Of a DNA stretch of 64,000 bases, positions 9,364 through 18,134 are shown in pieces. This DNA comes from JAMLHH01 sp037189845 (GTDB taxonomy: Bacteria > Bacteroidota > Bacteroidia > Chitinophagales > JADIYW01). The notes below the pieces were generated by a model. The model had not been told where the DNA came from. It worked only from the letters and a program-made list of their open reading frames with translations, and did not search any database. Every line of letters begins with the position of its first letter. Within the stretch, counting starts at the first letter, position 1. Both the position numbers and the translations under genes were made by a program. The stretch spans positions 1 through 64,000 of the forward strand of contig JBBCIS010000007.1 of NCBI GenBank assembly GCA_037189845.1, written 5' to 3'.

Positions 9364-10292
9364 GTTTCTATTATTTTATACAGGAATCCTTTCTTCTCTA
9401 TTGTAAAAACCGGAGCCAACTCGCCTCCAAAGCTTCTGAAAAAACGCTCTACACCGGCAAGCATACTTCCCTCAAAATTGAAACGGACACCTTTCTGATG
9501 CGCAGATTGCAATGCAGTCCAAAACAGTAATGCCATAGCTCCGCTGTCATTAAATGCATCATCATAACCGCCATACAGATACAGCATTTCTTCTTTGTCA
9601 AATACCAGATACAATGCTCCCAACACCCGATTATCAGCATCAATGGCTTCCAATATTTCTACCTGCTTTTTCCGGAGAGCTACCTGATGTAGTTGTTTCA
9701 ACAAGGCTTCATCTACTTTATAATCCGGTTGATTGCGCATACTGATTTTGAACATGCTCAATACTCCCTGCAAATCATTTGTATTTCGTACAGATAACTG
9801 TTGCCGAGCTTTTCGAATCTGTCTCTGAATACTGTTTTTAAAATTCTTAAAGATAATCTCCTCATTGGAAGTATCCTTTATCAGATAAGTATACGCTGTC
9901 TGCTGTCTATATCCTTTCCAGTAAAAAGGCAGCCAGTTCTGATAGCCGGCTGTCCATTTGAACTGAACAGAAGCAAAAGCCGGAAGCTTTTCTATCAGAT
10001 CAGTCAGCACTTTATTTTCAAAGCTGATTTTCTGATATTCGTTCAAATTATCAGGGTAAATCAACCTGGGTCCCATATAAGGGATAAAAGGCGGCATCGT
10101 CACTTTCTTCCATAAAAGCTGTTGTTTGTGAACATATACCCAAAATCCCTGTATCTCCTGTTTGTCATTGAAAGAAAAGACCACATCCCAATCTCCGGTA
10201 TTTTGAACAGCTGCATCCAGCCATTCTCCCTGCAAATAGAGAGGCAATACTGTTTTACTGCAATACTGGTGATAAATTTCCTTATTATTCAT
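9351..10292 (-). CDS. FemAB/GNAT-like acyltransferase
   Basis: 313 residues, cytosolic. The N-terminal half has the WLDAAVQNTGDWDVVF and PPFIPYMGPRL segments of the FemAB/GNAT-like group. The C-terminal half contains LGALYLVFDKEEMLYLYGGYD and GVRFNFEGSMLAGVERFFRSFGG, which match the GNAT-like acetyltransferase fold found in FemAB-type peptidoglycan-bridge enzymes and related lipid or sugar acyltransferases. Homologues in Bacteroidota are usually of unknown substrate. The stop is 38 bp from the convergent end-region of the prolyl oligopeptidase gene's operon side, so it is probably transcribed after that gene (39-bp gap). Confidence 0.7.
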   Translation of the reverse strand: MNNKEIYHQYCSKTVLPLYLQGEWLDAAVQNTGDWDVVFSFNDKQEIQGFWVYVHKQQLLWKKVTMPPFIPYMGPRLIYPDNLNEYQKISFENKVLTDLIEKLPAFASVQFKWTAGYQNWLPFYWKGYRQQTAYTYLIKDTSNEEIIFKNFKNSIQRQIRKARQQLSVRNTNDLQGVLSMFKISMRNQPDYKVDEALLKQLHQVALRKKQVEILEAIDADNRVLGALYLVFDKEEMLYLYGGYDDAFNDSGAMALLFWTALQSAHQKGVRFNFEGSMLAGVERFFRSFGGELAPVFTIEKKGFLYKIIETLGR

Positions 10293-10330
10293 AAAAAAGG
10301 AGTCCCAATGACTCCCCTAATATCAGTGAA

Positions 10331-12457
10331 TTATTTGATTTTTTTAAGTTTCTTCACTCCGGTATTCCAAAGAAAGAAAGACCATTTATCAGAAATCTCA
10401 TCGATAATTTTAGAAACGGGCTTACCTTTTCCGTGTCCTGCCTGCACATCAATACGAATCAATGCAGGAAATTTATTCATTGTGTATTCCTGTAATCTTG
10501 CAGCAAATTTAAATGAATGAGCGGGAACAACTCTGTCATCATGATCTGCTGTAGTCACCATAGTAGCAGGATAATTTACTCCTTTTCTGAGATTATGATA
10601 AGGAGAATAACCATACAGATATTTGAACATCTCTTCGCTTTGGTTGCTTGCTCCATATTCTGAAACCCAGCCCCACCCTACTGTAAAATTCTGATATTTC
10701 AGCATATCCATCACTCCTACCGCAGGAAAAGCTACTCTGAATAATTCCGGTCTTTGAATCATACAAGCTCCTACCAATAATCCTCCATTGGATCCACCCG
10801 CAAGAGCCAGCTTTGAAGAAGATGTGTATTTTTCTGTAATCAGATATTCTGCAGCTGCAATAAAGTCATCAAATACATTTTGCTTTTTCATCAGCATTCC
10901 TGCCCGATGCCACTCTTCTCCGAACTCCCCTCCTCCTCTCAGATTAGCAATGGCAATTACAGTTCCCTGTTCTAACAACGAAATATAAGAAGAACTATAT
11001 GCCGGAGTAATATTTACACCAAACCCACCGTAACCATACAAATAAGCCGGATTTTTCCCATTTTGTTTCATTCCTTTTTTATAAATCAAAAACATAGGAA
11101 CCTTTGTACCATCCTTTGAAGTATACCATATCTGTCTGGTTACAAAATCGGATGTACTGAAACCTAATTCAGGATGTGCAAGCTGAGCTGTCGCTCCTGT
11201 TTTCAAATTATAGCTATAACTTGTATTAGGTTGAGTAAAAGAGGTAAAATGATAAATCAGCTCATCATCACTTGCCTTTGAATAGCTCAACTCCGCTGTT
11301 CCCAATCCCGGAAGTTGGATATCTTTAGCATTTTGCCCGTTTAAATCAAATACTTTCAATTCAGAACAGGCATTTTTAAGATATCCGGCTACAATTTTAT
11401 TTCCTGCAATAGCGCTATATTCTATGACAGATGAAGATTCCGGCACAATGGTTTTCCAATTTTCCTTCTCCGGATGTTGAAGATCAATAGAGATTATTTT
11501 ATAATTTGGAGCTTCCACATCTGTCTTGATAATAAAATGACCATCGACATGCCCTAGTACTTCATTTTTACTTTCAAATCCTTTGAATAAATAAACAAAT
11601 GGCGTTACTTCTTTCGGGTTCTCCGGTAATTTTCTGTACAATAACTCGAACCCGTCTGAACCTCTGTATTTGTACAAAATCTGATATTTATTGTCATCTG
11701 TATTTCTCACATGATGATAATGGCGTGGAGCTTCCGGGTCTGTATATATCAAAACATCTTCATTCTGGTCAGTACCTAACTGATGGTAATAAATACACTG
11801 GTTTTCAGTAGCCGCAGAAAACTCCTTTCCAGACTCCGGCGTAGGATATTTGCTGTAATAAAATCCATCTCCATACCACTGAGTATCACTGAACTTTATC
11901 CATTTCAATTCATCTTTCAGGAATTGAAAGGTATTTAAGTCCAATGCTTTTATTTCCATCCAATCGCTGCCTGCCTTATGGAGTTCCACAGAGATTAGAT
12001 TTCTCTTTTTATTATAATCTAAAAAAGAAAAAGTTGTTGTTCCCGCAGGATCTTCTTTATTGGGATCTATCAATACTTTTTCTTCCCCATCCATACCTTT
12101 TTTGTACATCCACAATGCCTGATTCTGTAACCCGTCGTTCTTTTTATAGATGATTAAATCTCCTGCCTTGAAAAAATCAGTAGTTTTCACATAATTGTAC
12201 AATTCTGTCAATCTGGATTTAAGCTGATCCCTATACTTAATCTGTGACAGATATTTTTGAGTAACCTTATTCTCTTGTATTACCCAGGCATGGGTTTCTT
12301 CAGAATTATCATCTTCCAACCACTGATAAGGGTCATCTACAACATGCCCAAAATACATATCCTGATGATGTATCTTTTTTGTTTCAGGATAAACAACCTG
12401 CGCTGATAATTCATTCATCAACAATAATATGCCAACACACAACAAATTATATTTCAT
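10331..12457 (-). CDS. Prolyl oligopeptidase (peptidase S9A), exported
   Basis: About 708 residues from the chosen start. A signal peptide (MKYNLLCVGILLLMNELSAQ) is followed by the S9A beginning YPETKKIHHQDMYFGHVVDDPYQWLEDD. An N-terminal seven-blade propeller region precedes the hydrolase domain, which carries all three catalytic motifs: GGSNGG (Ser, about residue 555), TADHDDRV (Asp, about 640) and AGHGKGK (His, about 672). It cleaves proline-containing oligopeptides in the periplasm. An ATG seven codons upstream is in frame, but the inner ATG begins a clean signal peptide and has a GAGGTG stretch about ten bases before it. Confidence 0.93.
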   Translation of the reverse strand: MKYNLLCVGILLLMNELSAQVVYPETKKIHHQDMYFGHVVDDPYQWLEDDNSEETHAWVIQENKVTQKYLSQIKYRDQLKSRLTELYNYVKTTDFFKAGDLIIYKKNDGLQNQALWMYKKGMDGEEKVLIDPNKEDPAGTTTFSFLDYNKKRNLISVELHKAGSDWMEIKALDLNTFQFLKDELKWIKFSDTQWYGDGFYYSKYPTPESGKEFSAATENQCIYYHQLGTDQNEDVLIYTDPEAPRHYHHVRNTDDNKYQILYKYRGSDGFELLYRKLPENPKEVTPFVYLFKGFESKNEVLGHVDGHFIIKTDVEAPNYKIISIDLQHPEKENWKTIVPESSSVIEYSAIAGNKIVAGYLKNACSELKVFDLNGQNAKDIQLPGLGTAELSYSKASDDELIYHFTSFTQPNTSYSYNLKTGATAQLAHPELGFSTSDFVTRQIWYTSKDGTKVPMFLIYKKGMKQNGKNPAYLYGYGGFGVNITPAYSSSYISLLEQGTVIAIANLRGGGEFGEEWHRAGMLMKKQNVFDDFIAAAEYLITEKYTSSSKLALAGGSNGGLLVGACMIQRPELFRVAFPAVGVMDMLKYQNFTVGWGWVSEYGASNQSEEMFKYLYGYSPYHNLRKGVNYPATMVTTADHDDRVVPAHSFKFAARLQEYTMNKFPALIRIDVQAGHGKGKPVSKIIDEISDKWSFFLWNTGVKKLKKIK

Positions 12458-12579
12458 ATCTATCAACACCTCATTCATTAATAAAAATGAAATTTAGGGC
12501 TTATCTATGATTTTTTAGAATGCTGTGTGATGGATATTATGCTATTTTTTGTTAAACAACTGTAATAAACAATGAAGGA

Positions 12580-13431
12580 TTATTGCTGATTAAGCTTGAA
12601 TTTAATCGGAGCAGAGATTTTAACTCTTACCGGATTTTCTCTTTGTTTGCCGGGTTTCCAGCGAGGCATAGATTTGATGACTTTTTCTGCTTCTTTCCCT
12701 AATCCTCCTCCAGGATCTCTTACAATCTCTACATTGGAAACGGATCCGTCTTTTTCAATAACAAACTGAATTACAGCTGTACCTTCAATACCGTTATCTA
12801 TAGCTATCTGGGTGTATTTGACATTCTTATAGATAAAAGCCATCATAGCATCACTTCCTCCGGGAAATTCAGGCTTTTCTTCTACATGTACAAATATCGT
12901 GTTGCTTGTAGCAGCACTTTGATCACCTGAGCTACCCGGATTAGGACCTCCTGTCTGTCCAGAAGGTACATTATCTATTACCGCTGGAGTTGGAGCAGCA
13001 CCTGCAGAAGTTTGGGTGCTGATTTGAGCATCAGGGGATAAAATCTCATCCATAGTAGCATGATCTGTATTATCTACCAAATGATCTGCCCGGACATCGT
13101 ATTCCACATACTTCTGCTGAGCTACATCCTGTGTCGCAGGCGGAACAGCTGCCTTTACTTCTTCTTGTACCGGGAGAGTTTCTTTTTGGGGGAGTTTAAC
13201 ATCTTCACTTTCTACCTCAACAATAGTAAAACCTCCATCATTGACAATTTCATCTGCCTTCATATTGAACTTGGTCAGCAGCATAAATACAAGAAAAAGA
13301 ACAGTAGTAATTCCAGTAGCAATTAAATGATTTCGCCCGCTATTTTTCCTCATCTGATACGCTCCATACGATTTGTTTCGACCCTCAAAGATGATATCAT
13401 CCATAGTCATAGTCATTTGTAAATTTTTCAT
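12580..13431 (-). CDS. TonB-family energy transducer, second copy
   Basis: 283 residues. The cytoplasmic start MDDIIFEGRNKSYGAYQMRKNSGRN is followed by one membrane helix (about residues 33-53), a periplasmic linker with low proline content, and a C-terminal TonB domain (about 185-283) with KPEFPGGSDAMMAFI, GIEGTAVIQFVIEKDGS and MPRWKPGKQRENPVRV. TonB passes proton-motive energy from ExbB/ExbD to outer-membrane receptors. It is clearly a duplicate of the next upstream gene, from which it is separated by a strong terminator, so it probably has its own promoter within 13432-13562. Confidence 0.9.
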   Translation of the reverse strand: MKNLQMTMTMDDIIFEGRNKSYGAYQMRKNSGRNHLIATGITTVLFLVFMLLTKFNMKADEIVNDGGFTIVEVESEDVKLPQKETLPVQEEVKAAVPPATQDVAQQKYVEYDVRADHLVDNTDHATMDEILSPDAQISTQTSAGAAPTPAVIDNVPSGQTGGPNPGSSGDQSAATSNTIFVHVEEKPEFPGGSDAMMAFIYKNVKYTQIAIDNGIEGTAVIQFVIEKDGSVSNVEIVRDPGGGLGKEAEKVIKSMPRWKPGKQRENPVRVKISAPIKFKLNQQ

Positions 13432-13562
13432 ATTATATACATTTACAACTATAACTATTTTATTTAAAATTTATTATACAATAATAAAATAAAAATATTA
13501 AAAATAATTGACTATTATATCTTCTATAACGGCAACTTCTAAATTCTATTGTGTATAAAACA

Positions 13563-13594
13563 AAAGAGGTGATTCTTTCCAGAATCACCTCTTT
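13563..13594 (-). terminator. Strong intrinsic terminator between the two tonB genes
   Basis: A perfect 14-bp stem (AAAGAGGTGATTCT, 13563-13576, with AGAATCACCTCTTT, 13581-13594) closes a four-base loop that reads GGAA on the minus strand, a GNRA-type loop. On the minus strand it is followed by TGTTTTATAC. It ends transcription of exbB-exbD-exbD-tonB. Confidence 0.9.
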
Positions 13595-13615
13595 GAATAT
13601 TGATTGAATAAAAGG

Positions 13616-14458
13616 TTATTTGCTCAATTTAAATTTAACCGGAGCAGACATTTTTACCCTTACAGCGTTATCTCTTTGCTTACCTGGTTTCCATTTAGGC
13701 ATAGATTTAACAACTCTTTCCGCTTCTCTACCTAAACCTCCTCCCGGATCTCTCACAACTTTAACGTCTGTAATTGAACCGTCTTTTTCCACTACGAACT
13801 GTACTACAGCTGTTCCTTCAATACCATTATCCAAAGCGACCTCAGGATATTTGATATTTTTCTGGATGAACGCCATCATAGCAGCAGGTCCTCCAGGGAA
13901 TTCTGGCTGGTTTTCTACAATTTCGAAGATTTTATTATCATCTACGTCTTCTCTTTCTCTTACCGGAGCCACTGGTCCTGTTCCATATGATTTAGGTGCT
14001 TCCTCTACTACTTTCGGTTTAGCATTACCTTCTCCTTCTTTATTGATAGTACTGATGGCCTTAGAATCATCCTTAGCTTCTTCTACAGTAGTAATTTTTT
14101 TATCCGCTACTTCCTCATCTTTTTTCACGACCATCTCTACGAACTTCACCTGAGGGGCCTCAGGCGGCGGGGGTGGTGGTGGCGGGGGCGGTGGCGGAAC
14201 ATCTAAGTCCGGTATTTCATCCTGTGGTAAATCCACTACAGTTGTTTCAACTATCACCTGCGTTTCCTCTTCATTATTACCTGAGCCTAAGTCAATTTTT
14301 GTAAAAACGATGGCTGCGACAAATAATGCTACGGATATCGCCGTTGCTATAGCTGCATATTTTGGATTGATCTTACGTAGCTGATAGGCACCGTATTCTT
14401 TATTACGGCCTTCAAATACTAAGTCATCCATGGTTACAGAAGCAGGATACTTATCCAT
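13616..14458 (-). CDS. tonB: TonB-family energy transducer with polyproline linker
   Basis: 280 residues. The start MDDLVFEGRNKEYGAYQLRK precedes a membrane helix (about residues 32-53). A run of 12 prolines lies in the periplasmic linker (about residues 83-94), long enough to reach across the periplasm. The C-terminal TonB domain holds QPEFPGGPAAMMAFIQKN, GIEGTAVVQFVVEKDGS and MPKWKPGKQRDNAVRV. It lies 47 bp after an exbD gene and is the last gene before a strong terminator. With ExbB and ExbD it should energise TonB-dependent outer-membrane import. Confidence 0.94.
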   Translation of the reverse strand: MDKYPASVTMDDLVFEGRNKEYGAYQLRKINPKYAAIATAISVALFVAAIVFTKIDLGSGNNEEETQVIVETTVVDLPQDEIPDLDVPPPPPPPPPPPPEAPQVKFVEMVVKKDEEVADKKITTVEEAKDDSKAISTINKEGEGNAKPKVVEEAPKSYGTGPVAPVREREDVDDNKIFEIVENQPEFPGGPAAMMAFIQKNIKYPEVALDNGIEGTAVVQFVVEKDGSITDVKVVRDPGGGLGREAERVVKSMPKWKPGKQRDNAVRVKMSAPVKFKLSK

Positions 14459-14505
14459 AATATCTTTTAATTTTATAACGTAATTTTACTCAATTAGTTG
14501 TTCCA

Positions 14506-15054
14506 TTACCATTTCGCCTGAACTACAGAACTTTCTGCCTGAGATAGTTCCTGAATAGCAAAGATTTTAGTTTTGGTAATGTCCATCTCATCCAATACGT
14601 CTACAATATTTTTATATACTGCATCAGGCGTCATTTTGATCAGACAGATCGTTTTATCAGGTTCCCTGAATTGAGCGTTGACTTTCCTCTGTTTGTCTAA
14701 AATCACTTTTCTGATACCATCAGCACCATAATGTGTTTTCTCCAATACTTCAGGAGTCAATTCTTGCGGGAGACCTTCATAATACCATACTACATCATCT
14801 TTATCCATTATAAGAGTGAGTACCTGAGATTCCTTCACGTCTTCTCCTTTATCCTCTGGTTTTTCTATTGGCTTTGGCATTGCCAATTGCATTGCCACCG
14901 GTTGAGACATAGTTGTCGTCAACATGAAAAAAGAGATGAGAAGGAAGGCCAAGTCTACCATTGGTGTCAAGTCAACATTTGTTGACATTTTTTTGGCTTT
15001 CACCTTACTTTCGTGTCTGCCTCCGCCACCGCCGGACGTATCCATTTGTGCCAT
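14506..15054 (-). CDS. exbD: ExbD-type biopolymer transport protein
   Basis: 182 residues. A Gly-rich, charged cytoplasmic start leads to one helix with the conserved aspartate motif VDLTPMVDLAFLLISFFMLTTTM (about residues 26-49), where the Asp of MVD carries protons. A periplasmic domain follows. It works with ExbB and TonB in the inner membrane. It is 21 bp from the upstream exbD, so the two ExbD paralogues are co-transcribed; Bacteroidota often carry such ExbD pairs, which may form the TonB-associated dimer as a heteromer. Confidence 0.93.
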   Translation of the reverse strand: MAQMDTSGGGGGRHESKVKAKKMSTNVDLTPMVDLAFLLISFFMLTTTMSQPVAMQLAMPKPIEKPEDKGEDVKESQVLTLIMDKDDVVWYYEGLPQELTPEVLEKTHYGADGIRKVILDKQRKVNAQFREPDKTICLIKMTPDAVYKNIVDVLDEMDITKTKIFAIQELSQAESSVVQAKW

Positions 15055-15075
15055 GCTATATCTAGGTTTATTGGA

Positions 15076-15705
15076 TTAATCAATTTTGCCTTCCAAAGAA
15101 GTAATGAGGTTAAATCTATAGATTTCTCTTTTTCTGAGTGTTTCTATGATATCTTTTACAGCAACTACATTCGATGATTTATCTCCCTTTATCGCAATCG
15201 GAACTTCAAAGTTTTCATCTAAACCTGTTGCTCTTGCCGCATTGATCCAGTCACCCAACTGATTATCCGAAGAGTCTTTAGGTACACCAGGCATATTCTT
15301 ATCCTTGTTCATTTCACTGGACTTGGTATTCAATAATGCCGGTAGCTGATTCATACTGTATCCAAAAGTTTCCACGTTACCAAAGTTGTTGATTTGTGCA
15401 GGAGTCAAAGATTGCAAAACAGGATATTTACTTCCATATCTTTCAATCAGGCTGTTCAGAGTTTTAATCCTTCTGGAAGGCACATTCAACCCTAAATAAG
15501 CAGTTCCTTTATTATCAACTGTAATAGTCATGAAATCTTCAGGCACCTTTTGTTCAGCTCTGGAAGATGGAGTGTCAATCATCACCGTGTCTGACGGACG
15601 GAATTTTGCTGTAAGAATGAAAAAAGTAAGTAACAGGAACGAGACATCGCACATGGCAGTCATGTCTACCATTACACTTTTTTTAGGAATTTTTACTTTA
15701 GGCAT
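15076..15705 (-). CDS. exbD: ExbD-type biopolymer transport protein, second paralogue
   Basis: 209 residues. KKSVMVDMTAMCDVSFLLLTFFILTAKFR (about residues 8-36) is the single membrane helix with the proton-carrying Asp in MCD. The periplasmic part is longer than usual, with a Ser/Asn-rich insertion before the final strand region (VAVKDIIETLRKREIYRFNLIT). It starts 22 bp after exbB and precedes the other exbD, giving the order exbB-exbD-exbD-tonB. Confidence 0.93.
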   Translation of the reverse strand: MPKVKIPKKSVMVDMTAMCDVSFLLLTFFILTAKFRPSDTVMIDTPSSRAEQKVPEDFMTITVDNKGTAYLGLNVPSRRIKTLNSLIERYGSKYPVLQSLTPAQINNFGNVETFGYSMNQLPALLNTKSSEMNKDKNMPGVPKDSSDNQLGDWINAARATGLDENFEVPIAIKGDKSSNVVAVKDIIETLRKREIYRFNLITSLEGKID

Positions 15706-15727
15706 TCTTCAGTATTATGAATGATGA

Positions 15728-16546
15728 TTAGTTGTTGTTAGCTGCAAAAGTTTGGGTGATGCTGAAACCCATCTCGTCAATAGAGAAAGTCAAATCATCA
15801 ATCAAACCTGTAAAATAGTTGTAGCTGATAATCGCCACTGCTGAAGTAAAGATACCTATCGCTGTATTGATCAAGGCCTCAGAGATACCGGATGCAAGCG
15901 CTCCCGGATCTGGTGTACCGGATGTTGCCAATGCAGCAAATGCTCTGATCATACCCAATACTGTACCGAAAAGTGCGATCAAAGTTGCTACTGATGCTAA
16001 AGTTGCAAGAATAGATAAGTTCTTTTGCAACATAGGGAGTTCCAATGTTGTAGATTCTTCGATTTCTTTTGAAATATTCAATACTTTTTGCTCAGTGGTC
16101 AAAGAATTATTTGCCTGCATTTCTTTGTATTTATGCAAACCTGCCTGAACTACATTTGCAACTGATCCTTTTTGTTTGTCACAAGATGCAATAGCAGCAT
16201 CGATATTTCCACTGTTTAAGTTTGATTTTACTGATTTTAGGAAATCTTCTACTTTGCCGGAACCTTTTGCTTTTCTGATAGATAAGAAACGTTCGATACT
16301 GAAAATAACTACTACCATAAACATAGTCATCAAGAAAGGTACAACGAAACCACCGTGATATACTATACCTAAGTAGTTACCAGGCACTGCTTCTTTTTTA
16401 GTAGCATCTGTAAAGTTTGATTCTGCTCCGAAAATTAAGTGGAACACTAATTCTGCAACGATAAATGCAACAAGAATAATAATTCCTGAAGGGATCTTAA
16501 ATCCGCCACCTTGCTTAGCCGGTTGAGCTGGTTTTGCTTGAGCCAT
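15728..16546 (-). CDS. exbB: ExbB/TolQ/MotA-family proton channel
   Basis: 272 residues. A first helix (IIILVAFIVAELVFHLIF) and a second (VVPFLMTMFMVVVIFSIERFL) flank a short loop. After a cytoplasmic helical domain come two helices: LSILATLASVATLIALFGTVLGMIRAF and the C-terminal GISEALINTAIGIFTSAVAIISYNYF, which form the channel signature of ExbB/TolQ. It heads the five-gene TonB set; an 800-bp gene-poor region with its promoter lies upstream. Confidence 0.93.
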   Translation of the reverse strand: MAQAKPAQPAKQGGGFKIPSGIIILVAFIVAELVFHLIFGAESNFTDATKKEAVPGNYLGIVYHGGFVVPFLMTMFMVVVIFSIERFLSIRKAKGSGKVEDFLKSVKSNLNSGNIDAAIASCDKQKGSVANVVQAGLHKYKEMQANNSLTTEQKVLNISKEIEESTTLELPMLQKNLSILATLASVATLIALFGTVLGMIRAFAALATSGTPDPGALASGISEALINTAIGIFTSAVAIISYNYFTGLIDDLTFSIDEMGFSITQTFAANNN

Positions 16547-16975
16547 ACTGTTAGTTTTTGTTTTTTGTTTTTTTGATGTCGGTAAAAATAAATGTAAATT
16601 TTATTATTCCTATACTTTTTTACAACTAAAGTCAACACTCACTACCTTTTTAGTAGAGTAATCTTTTGTTTTCTAATCGTTAAGGAACAACAATGTGAAA
16701 GGCAGTTTATTTAAGTTCTCCTAACATTTCACCCGGTTAATGTAACGCTATTAGTTGAATAATCGTATTTGCCCACCATCTTTTTCTTATCAACCCTCAT
16801 TCAAAGGATACAATATCAGAGAATTACGATTACAGTCAGGTTCCCGCAGGAATACTTGCAAACGCAAGTAATAGACATAAAACTATTGATAAAAAATGAA
16901 TTATAAATCAAGGATAGAATCAGATTCGACTCTCTTTTATTGTGATTCACCTCATAAATAGCTGAATTACCTAAA

Positions 16976-17224
16976 ATGTTAAAATATTCTGAAAAAATTA
17001 TAATCGATCATATTATTCATTATTTATCCATTAATAACTTCTCTTTTCAATTACTGTACAGTCTGACTGCGAATAATATATTTCACGATAACGACCTGCT
17101 ACGTTCACATAAAATTCAAATCTTACTTACTCAGTCATTATATGACCAGGAGGCTATCTCTCTGCAAAGAAATCTAAACCATTTAAGCCCTTTCGTTAAT
17201 CTCTTACTTTTTGACTCTCATTAA
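16976..17224 (+). CDS. Doubtful 82-residue ORF, unknown
   Basis: I do not recognise this protein. It is rich in Ile, Leu, Asn and His and has no signal peptide or known motif. The only support is that it stands alone in an 800-bp gap and is followed 57 bp later by a hairpin with a T-run that reads best on the plus strand. It could equally be a chance ORF. Confidence 0.2.
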   Translation: MLKYSEKIIIDHIIHYLSINNFSFQLLYSLTANNIFHDNDLLRSHKIQILLTQSLYDQEAISLQRNLNHLSPFVNLLLFDSH

Positions 17225-17280
17225 AGGGCGTAAATTTTTCAATAAACAGATGCAAGTATACCTACTTTGAATCAATAAAG

Positions 17281-17312
17281 AAGGTCATCTGATAAATACA
17301 AATGACCTTTTT
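17281..17312. terminator. Intrinsic terminator hairpin
   Basis: AAGGTCAT (17281-17288) pairs with ATGACCTT (17302-17309), followed on the plus strand by TTTAATTT. The T-run is better on the plus strand. On the minus strand it would serve the lipoprotein gene whose stop is about 40 bp away, but the T-run there is weaker (CTTTATT). Confidence 0.6.
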
Positions 17313-17349
17313 AATTTGTCAGAATAAAGGTTTAAAATGTAAGCATATT

Positions 17350-17964
17350 TTAAAAACTATCTAAAATCTCAGAGATTTGATCTGTTTCTCTTACTACTCT
17401 GGCCTTACCTTCTTTGATGAAAGAAGTTCCGCCATTGGAGTTATCAATATTGATAATTCCGTACTCTGCTTTTGTAATGGTTCCGCCTGCAAATTCACCA
17501 GATAAAATGATTCCGAAAATAGCAGAATTACCGTCTATAGTAGCTTTTACTTTTCCGTAAACACTAAATTTATTCCCATTACCAGAGACTACAGTAACAA
17601 TACTTGTGTCATTATAGCTAACAAAATTTTTTCCATACATTTTGATATCAAACGACGAATTATCCTGACTAAACAGATGAAGTTTAGTTTCTGCATATGT
17701 AGTACCTATCACATCCGTAGAAATATTCGAGGAGATTAACGACATAGGAGTTAACCTAAATATGCCGGTAACATTGGGAGGAGTTGTACCTTCATGTACT
17801 TTCATACCCAGTAAATTCAATGAGTCAATATACTTTGCAGGAATGATGTCTACAATCTTAGCTTGTTGGATTTGTTCCAAATCTTCTTTTTCTTCATCTT
17901 TTTTACAGGAAAAAATTATACATACTGAAATGAATAAAAGTGCAATTGTCGAAATTTTTTTCAT
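17350..17964 (-). CDS. Hypothetical lipoprotein, paralogue of the one at 48364
   Basis: 204 residues. The signal peptide ends in a Bacteroidota-type lipobox (IIFSCKKDEE), so the mature protein should be lipid-anchored with Cys about position 20. No named domain is recognised. It shares a weak but continuous pattern with the lipoprotein at 48364: I-V-x-x-x-P...I, GM...G-x-x-PP, then L-x-x-SNI. The rest looks like a beta-rich domain with alternating hydrophobic residues. Its 5' leader (17976-18109) carries blocks identical to the leader of the paralogue, far better conserved than the proteins. It is read away from the response regulator gene in the same direction, with a 170-bp gap. Confidence 0.75.
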   Translation of the reverse strand: MKKISTIALLFISVCIIFSCKKDEEKEDLEQIQQAKIVDIIPAKYIDSLNLLGMKVHEGTTPPNVTGIFRLTPMSLISSNISTDVIGTTYAETKLHLFSQDNSSFDIKMYGKNFVSYNDTSIVTVVSGNGNKFSVYGKVKATIDGNSAIFGIILSGEFAGGTITKAEYGIINIDNSNGGTSFIKEGKARVVRETDQISEILDSF

Positions 17965-17975
17965 GTTATAAATAT

Positions 17976-18109
17976 TAGAACCCTACTCCTGTGGCTTTTC
18001 GGATATGCCCCGTTTGCAAGTGGTCTCTGGACTCCACAGACCAACGCTGCCGTCAATCATACCATAAAACTATTAGCATCAGATGCTGCATCCTATACCT
18101 CATTGAGTG
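17976..18109 (-). ncRNA. Candidate structured 5' leader, copy 1
   Basis: On the minus strand this segment precedes the lipoprotein ATG by 11 bases. Blocks shared with 48202-48352, in order: TGAGGTAT (within 18109-18095), CAGCAT (18088-18083), AATAG-TTTTAT (18074-18064), TCTGTGGAGTCCAG (18040-18027), ACCACT (18024-18019), AAACGGGGCA then ATCCGAAAAGCC (18015-17993), GAGTAGG (17988-17982) and a small TAGG/CTA hairpin. Possible pairings are GTGG/CCAC, CGG/CCG and GGC/GCC; the last two cross, suggesting a compact pseudoknot. I match it to no riboswitch class I know. It also contains a 25-codon ORF (18060-17983). Confidence 0.55.
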
Positions 18110-18134
18110 ATATTTGTGTGTAATAAAGAGAAAC

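Larger units (their letters stand above)
16547..17349. other. Gene-poor 800-bp intergenic region
   Basis: This region should hold the exbB promoter on the minus strand. I see a 6-bp hairpin ACTTGC-AAAC-GCAAGT at 16854-16869 and a terminator at 17281-17312. A plus-strand ORF of 82 codons (16976-17224; MLKYSEKIIIDHIIHYL...) has no recognisable domain and an AT-rich, chance-like composition. Nothing else is supportable. Confidence 0.4.

Noticed and set aside
13620..14153. 177-codon plus-strand ORF
   Set aside because: It is antisense to tonB, which has clear family motifs; the Ser/Thr/Pro composition is that of a shadow frame.
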